Assembly (NCBI RefSeq): GCF_015864955.1
Contig: NZ_JADYWE010000001.1
Span: 1,054,001-1,118,000 of the forward strand
Direction: 5' to 3'
Length of the DNA: 64,000 bases
DNA from: Salinibacterium sp. NK8237
GTDB lineage: Bacteria > Actinomycetota > Actinomycetes > Actinomycetales > Microbacteriaceae
In this document: in pieces, positions 60,307 to 64,000 of the stretch
Position numbering within the stretch: position 1 is the first letter of the stretch
Layout of the letters: each line of letters opens with the position of its first letter
Translations under genes and position numbers: made by a program
The notes under the pieces: generated by a model
Databases searched by the model: none
Told to the model about the DNA's origin: nothing
What the model saw: only the letters and a program-made list of their open reading frames with translations

Positions 60307-61314
60307 ATGACCGGCTACGCGTCGCAGTATCCACGGCCCGACCATTTCGTTTTGCATCTGAGTGACACTCACTTCTTGGCAAACGGGGGGAAGCTCTACG
60401 ACTCCCTCGACAGCGAGGCCAAGCTCCGGCAATTGTTTGCCGAACTCGAGGCATCCAACTCCCGTCCGGAAGCAATTGTCTTCACCGGCGACATCGCCGA
60501 CAAGGGCGACCCGGTGGCCTACCGCGCTATTCGCGACATCGTCGAACCTGCAGCAGAACGCCTCGGCGCTCGTGTGGTGTGGGTCATGGGCAACCACGAC
60601 AACCGCTCCGCGTTCAACGCACACCTGCTCGACGAGGCCGCCTCTGAAGACCCCATCGACCGAGTCATCGACATCAATGGGCTTCGCATCATCTCGCTTG
60701 ACTCCACCGTTCTCGACCACCACTACGGTCATGTCACGGATGCCCAGCTGCTGTGGTTACAGAATGTGCTTGCCACCCCAGCGCCCCACGGCACGATTCT
60801 CGCCATGCACCACCCGCCGGTACCCGCCGTGCTTGACCTTGCGGTCACCGTCGAATTGCGCGGCCAGAAAGAGCTGGCGGCTGTTATTCGTGGCAGCGAC
60901 ATCCGCAGTATCATCGCCGGCCACCTGCACTACTCCACGGCGGCAACCTTTGCCGGCATCCCCGTGTCTGTTGCCTCGGCAACCTGCTACACGCAAGACC
61001 TCAACGTGGCCGTAGGCGGCAGTCGTGGCCGCGATGGCGCCCAATCGTTCAACCTGGTGCACGTGTATGACGACACCGTCTTGCACTCGGTGGTACCGCT
61101 TGGCGACTACGGCAGTCTCGCCTATGTGACTCCAGAAGAGACCGCTGCAATTCTGGTCAAGGAGGGCATCACCATCGCCCCCGCAGTAAACCCGCACGTC
61201 ACGGCTAGCGTCACCACTGACAGCACCGCTGACGCTGCGCCCGGTACCGTCGCCGATGACACTCAGAGTGACTTGGCCACAAACACAATCTCAGCAATCA
61301 CCGTCGCGGCATAG
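60307..61314 (+). CDS. Calcineurin-like metallophosphoesterase (CpdA type)
   Basis: Binuclear-metal phosphodiesterase (335 residues), like CpdA/Rv0805, which hydrolyse cyclic nucleotides. All family motifs are present: LSDTHF (D20, H22), FTGDIADKGDP, MGNHDNR, MHHPPVP and GHLHYST. A threonine/aspartate/alanine-rich C-terminal tail of about 45 residues is variable in the family. The ATG at 60307 (MTGYASQ) is preferred over a TTG upstream; no clear ribosome site. Substrate not fixed by sequence. Confidence 0.9.
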   Translation: MTGYASQYPRPDHFVLHLSDTHFLANGGKLYDSLDSEAKLRQLFAELEASNSRPEAIVFTGDIADKGDPVAYRAIRDIVEPAAERLGARVVWVMGNHDNRSAFNAHLLDEAASEDPIDRVIDINGLRIISLDSTVLDHHYGHVTDAQLLWLQNVLATPAPHGTILAMHHPPVPAVLDLAVTVELRGQKELAAVIRGSDIRSIIAGHLHYSTAATFAGIPVSVASATCYTQDLNVAVGGSRGRDGAQSFNLVHVYDDTVLHSVVPLGDYGSLAYVTPEETAAILVKEGITIAPAVNPHVTASVTTDSTADAAPGTVADDTQSDLATNTISAITVAA

Positions 61315-61353
61315 GGCACCACGCGTCAACCGCTGGCCGCCAGCGGCCAGCCG

Positions 61354-62916
61354 CTACTCGGGCTCGGGCAATTCCCACGGCGCTGCCACCGGGTAGTACT
61401 CGTCAAGAAATGAGCCGACTGCGGCCGCACGGTCCTCAACCGAGATCTCCGGGAAGCTGCCGTCATTGAGGCAGAAGAAGTCGCTCGTGCGCTTGCGCAG
61501 CAGCGAGCGCATCTTGCGCAGGCCCTCAAGCGACGTTGTGTCGACGTACTTGACCTTGGCATCCGACTGAATCATTGCCTTGCCGCTTAGCAATGCGAAG
61601 TAGTGGTACAGCGAGTTCGTGACAGACACGTCTGTGGCTTGGCGGAAGGCGCTCGCACTCGTGCGCTTGAAGTCTTCTGGAAAAGTCTGCTCGAGTTCCT
61701 TCATCACCGAGATGCGCAGCGGGGTCGCCGCATGCTCCAGGTGGCGAGTGATCGTCGCGCCGAACTTCTCTTGAAGTAGTCGACGGTTCACCCGCGCCGC
61801 ATTCTCGAAGCCGGAGCGCTCAATGCTGCTCTCGCCCAAACCGATGCGGGTTCGTGCCTCGATGAACTTCGAGATGCCGCCAGGGGTGAAGAACGCCGAG
61901 GGGCTTACCGAGCGACCGAAGAACATGTCGTCGTTGGAATACAAGAAATGTTCGCTGAGGCCCGGGATGTTGTGCAGCTGGCTCTCGACCGCATGCGAGT
62001 TGTGCGTTGGCAGGTCGTCGTGGTTCGCGAAGAAGTCTTCGCTGCGCATCAACGTGACCCGCGGATGTTCGGCCAACCAGGCCGGTCGCGGAGAATCAGT
62101 AGCAATATAAATGTTGCGAATCCACGGCGCGAACAAGTGCACTGAACGAAGCGCGTACTTGAGCTCATCCAACTGCCGGTAGCGCGCCTCAGAGTCGTCG
62201 CCCTCGCCCACGATGAAGTTCGCCATGCGGGCGGCGCGCGCCTTTTGCCACTCGACCGCGGCACCATCAACCCACGAGAACACAATGTCGATGTCGAACT
62301 GGATGTCGCTAGCCAGTGGCTCGAACATGCCCTTCAGCGTCGGCCACGACTGCCCATAGAACTCAACGGTGTCGTCGATGGCTTCGCTGCGCGGCACCCA
62401 GCGGCGCATGAGCGCGTTCGGGTTCGGCGCGACAACCTCGTTGCGCACGTGTTCCCACAGCTCAAGGCGCACTCCGAATGGCGCATCGAAACGCAGACGG
62501 CCCGCGGGCTCGACTCGAGGCCGAAACAGCATCATCGCTTTTGCCTTGATCGACGAGACCAGCACACCATCGGCCACCAGCACGGGGCTATCGCGCTCAT
62601 CCGAAGCGACGGGCTTGCCGTTCTCCTTGATGCGCGCCGGCTTCACATAAAAGGGCTCGTTCTGGCAGGCCGTGACCAACGCGTTCTTCAGCGCCTTGCG
62701 ATCCTTCCAGTCGACCGCAATAACCGGGGTCTCGCCGTCGCCGCGTACGAGCAGAAACGGAATCTCAGCATCATCAAGAATGCCGCGAATAAACAGCAGG
62801 TCATCTCGCACCGCTTCGCGCGGCGTCAGAGTGTCATTGCTGAGCGCGAGGAGTCCATCGTGCAGAACAACATCGTCGCGGTTCATTACCGCAGGAGAAG
62901 AAACATGGTCAATCAT
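61354..62916 (-). CDS. Stealth-family hexose-1-phosphate phosphotransferase
   Basis: A 520-residue Stealth protein, the enzyme family that links sugar-1-phosphates in capsule or cell-wall polymers. All four conserved regions can be placed: CR1 DIDIVFSWVDG (about 213), CR2 QLDELKYALRSVHLFAPWI with IYIATDSPRPAWL, NDDMFFG, and CR3/CR4 toward the C-terminus (VSVTNSLYHYFALLSG; CLNDG). A 200-residue N-terminal part is variable. ATG at 62916 (MIDHVS) was chosen; the ribosome site is weak. No capsule or teichoic-acid genes adjoin it, so it works with genes elsewhere. Confidence 0.9.
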   Translation of the reverse strand: MIDHVSSPAVMNRDDVVLHDGLLALSNDTLTPREAVRDDLLFIRGILDDAEIPFLLVRGDGETPVIAVDWKDRKALKNALVTACQNEPFYVKPARIKENGKPVASDERDSPVLVADGVLVSSIKAKAMMLFRPRVEPAGRLRFDAPFGVRLELWEHVRNEVVAPNPNALMRRWVPRSEAIDDTVEFYGQSWPTLKGMFEPLASDIQFDIDIVFSWVDGAAVEWQKARAARMANFIVGEGDDSEARYRQLDELKYALRSVHLFAPWIRNIYIATDSPRPAWLAEHPRVTLMRSEDFFANHDDLPTHNSHAVESQLHNIPGLSEHFLYSNDDMFFGRSVSPSAFFTPGGISKFIEARTRIGLGESSIERSGFENAARVNRRLLQEKFGATITRHLEHAATPLRISVMKELEQTFPEDFKRTSASAFRQATDVSVTNSLYHYFALLSGKAMIQSDAKVKYVDTTSLEGLRKMRSLLRKRTSDFFCLNDGSFPEISVEDRAAAVGSFLDEYYPVAAPWELPEPE

Positions 62917-63146
62917 GGGGGCCCCGTCGTTATAGCGTGAGTGAGCTGCCAAGCGACCGAAAATCGGCGTGCCTTTAGCTTCTCTGAGAGTAGCCTGACC
63001 CGCTGAGAATCGGTCGGATTGCGCCCGGCAACGCCGAACTACATGCTGCCGACCCTACGCTCAGCCCTCGCTTGATTAATGAGCGATGCTCGCTACAGTT
63101 GACGTATCCGCTTCCACGCGGTCGAACAGCCTATCGGGAGGCTTTC

Positions 63147-63350
63147 ATGTCTGAAGTTGTCTTGTGGAACGTGATCGGTATTCTCGCGATCGTCGCCTAC
63201 GTGGCCCTAATCGCCGTGGCGTTGCTGCAGATTTACCGCTCCACTATGCCCACGAATACCAAACTCCTGTGGCTCATCGTGATTCTGGTCGCACCATTCC
63301 TCGGACCACTGATCTGGTTTGCGATTGGTCGCAATAGCGCGCTGCTCTAG
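63147..63350 (+). CDS. PLDc_N-type small membrane protein
   Basis: A 67-residue protein with two transmembrane segments (about 6-29 and 42-62). KLLWLIVILVAPFLGPLIWFAIGR is, in its core, the PLDc_N family signature (the membrane part of some cardiolipin synthases, here alone). GGGAGG precedes the ATG at 63147. Its stop overlaps the stop of the convergent hydrolase gene by 4 bp. Confidence 0.88.
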   Translation: MSEVVLWNVIGILAIVAYVALIAVALLQIYRSTMPTNTKLLWLIVILVAPFLGPLIWFAIGRNSALL

Positions 63351-63919
63351 AGCACGACGCCGCTGAATCCCGCATTTCCGCCCACGAGGTCACGGGTCAG
63401 CACTACCTGAGCGAACTCATCGTGCAGGTTCACTCCCGTGATGCGCGACAGCTCGGCGGCGGTTACTTCTTCGCCAAACGGGCCCTCGCGGTCGAACGTG
63501 TGGGTGGCATCCACCACAAATGTGACGTCGTAGCCGAGGTTGCCGCCCACCCGCGCGGTCGTTTCGCAGCAGTGATTGGTGGTGATGCCGCACACCACAA
63601 TCGAATCAATAACGGATGCTTTCAGCCACTCGTCGAGGTTGGGGCTGCCATGAAAACTCGAATTCACGCTCTTGGTGACGAGCAGATCGGGGGTGCCCGA
63701 AAGTAGCTCTTTGAAGGCATTGCCTGGCGAACTCGGATGCAGCGGCGATGTGTCGTCGTTGGAATCGTGCCGTACATAGACGATCGGCCAGCCTTCGCGG
63801 CGCCAGTGGCCGATCAGAACACCGATATTCGACTCGCAGTCAGGGTTGTTGCGTGGCCCCCAGTAAGCAGCATCATCGAAACCTTGCTGCACATCTACCA
63901 CGATGAGTGCTGAAGCCAT
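63347..63919 (-). CDS. Isochorismatase-like cysteine hydrolase
   Basis: Cytosolic hydrolase (190 residues) of the isochorismatase/nicotinamidase superfamily. The Asp-Lys-Cys triad can be placed: D9 in IVVDVQQGF, lysine in LLVTKSVNSSFHG and cysteine in GITTNHCCETTARVGG. Length and motifs are full. Substrate unknown; several paralogous functions are possible. GGAGG precedes the ATG at 63919 with suitable spacing. The remaining 81 bases to the window end hold no recognisable feature. Confidence 0.92.
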   Translation of the reverse strand: MASALIVVDVQQGFDDAAYWGPRNNPDCESNIGVLIGHWRREGWPIVYVRHDSNDDTSPLHPSSPGNAFKELLSGTPDLLVTKSVNSSFHGSPNLDEWLKASVIDSIVVCGITTNHCCETTARVGGNLGYDVTFVVDATHTFDREGPFGEEVTAAELSRITGVNLHDEFAQVVLTRDLVGGNAGFSGVVL

Positions 63920-64000
63920 GACAACCTCCGGGGTTTAGCCGACGCTTACCCCGAATCGTAGTCCTCGGTTGCCGTTTATGGGAGATGGCCATCGCTGACG

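Noticed and set aside
1..64000. CRISPR arrays, rRNA genes, prophage genes
   Set aside because: No regularly spaced short repeats, rRNA-like stretches or phage structural genes were found on reading the window.

Overview
The window looks like a chromosomal segment from a high-GC actinobacterium, most likely a member of the Microbacteriaceae. Support comes from a CarD regulator, SenX3/RegX3/PhoU, a GlnR-type orphan regulator, a SigK/RskA pair, an MsiK-like shared ATPase, several GTG starts, possible leaderless transcripts and a surface protein ending in an LAxTG sortase motif. The genus cannot be fixed from this sequence. Nearly everything is ordinary, densely packed chromosome; the one clear accessory insertion is at about 55.1-57.2 kb.

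Layout. 1-7 kb: the end of a zinc alcohol dehydrogenase, a YdeI-like protein, an ECF42-type sigma factor with its DGPF (YCII) partner and a DUF1761 membrane protein, then a fasciclin lipoprotein and a DipZ (CcdA-thioredoxin) protein. 7-15 kb: a DsbA-like thiol oxidoreductase, an MsiK-like sugar ATPase, a DUF4032 kinase-like protein, an Lrp regulator divergent from a trans-sulfuration enzyme, rlmB and cysS. 15-22.7 kb: a hydroxyacyl-CoA dehydrogenase and a sugar island (SorC and IclR regulators, RbsD/FucU mutarotase, short-chain dehydrogenase, CUT1 importer without its own ATPase). This block separates cysS-rlmB from ispDF-carD, which are contiguous in mycobacteria. 23-31 kb: ispDF, carD, a lipoprotein, regX3-senX3, phoU, gpmA, ygfZ, a nitrobindin-like protein, small membrane proteins and a GlnR-like regulator. 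31.6-40.2 kb: ppk, a NUDIX/phosphatase protein, two tandem pstS genes and pstCAB. 40.3-45 kb: a copper/heme operon (copC, PCu(A)C chaperone, DyP peroxidase), a membrane protein and rskA-sigK. 45.5-49.6 kb: a polyamine importer potDABC. 49.7-54.7 kb: an unknown protein, tRNA-Lys, an orphan WapI-type immunity protein and a 1188-residue DUF4132 protein. 54.8-57.2 kb: an NAD epimerase gene whose 3' 581 bp is repeated after exactly 1000 bp of unrelated DNA carrying one unknown gene. 57.2-64 kb: a cell-wall surface protein, a NERD protein, a metallophosphoesterase, a Stealth phosphotransferase, a PLDc_N-type membrane protein and an isochorismatase-like hydrolase.

How genes work together. Three regulons can be read from the DNA. 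(1) A SigK regulon: promoters of the form CCAANC/CCAACC-N16-CCGAAT/C lie before sigK-rskA, the fasciclin gene and dipZ; mycobacterial SigK controls the homologous set mpt70/mpt83/dipZ. (2) A Pho regulon: 11-bp phased GTTNACC-like direct repeats lie before phoU, ppk and the second pstS, with a weaker reversed one before the first pstS. (3) A local sugar regulon: the palindrome GCACA-N3-TGTGC lies before the IclR gene and in the divergent dehydrogenase/importer promoter region. The importer without an ATPase probably uses the MsiK-like ATPase at 8.2 kb.
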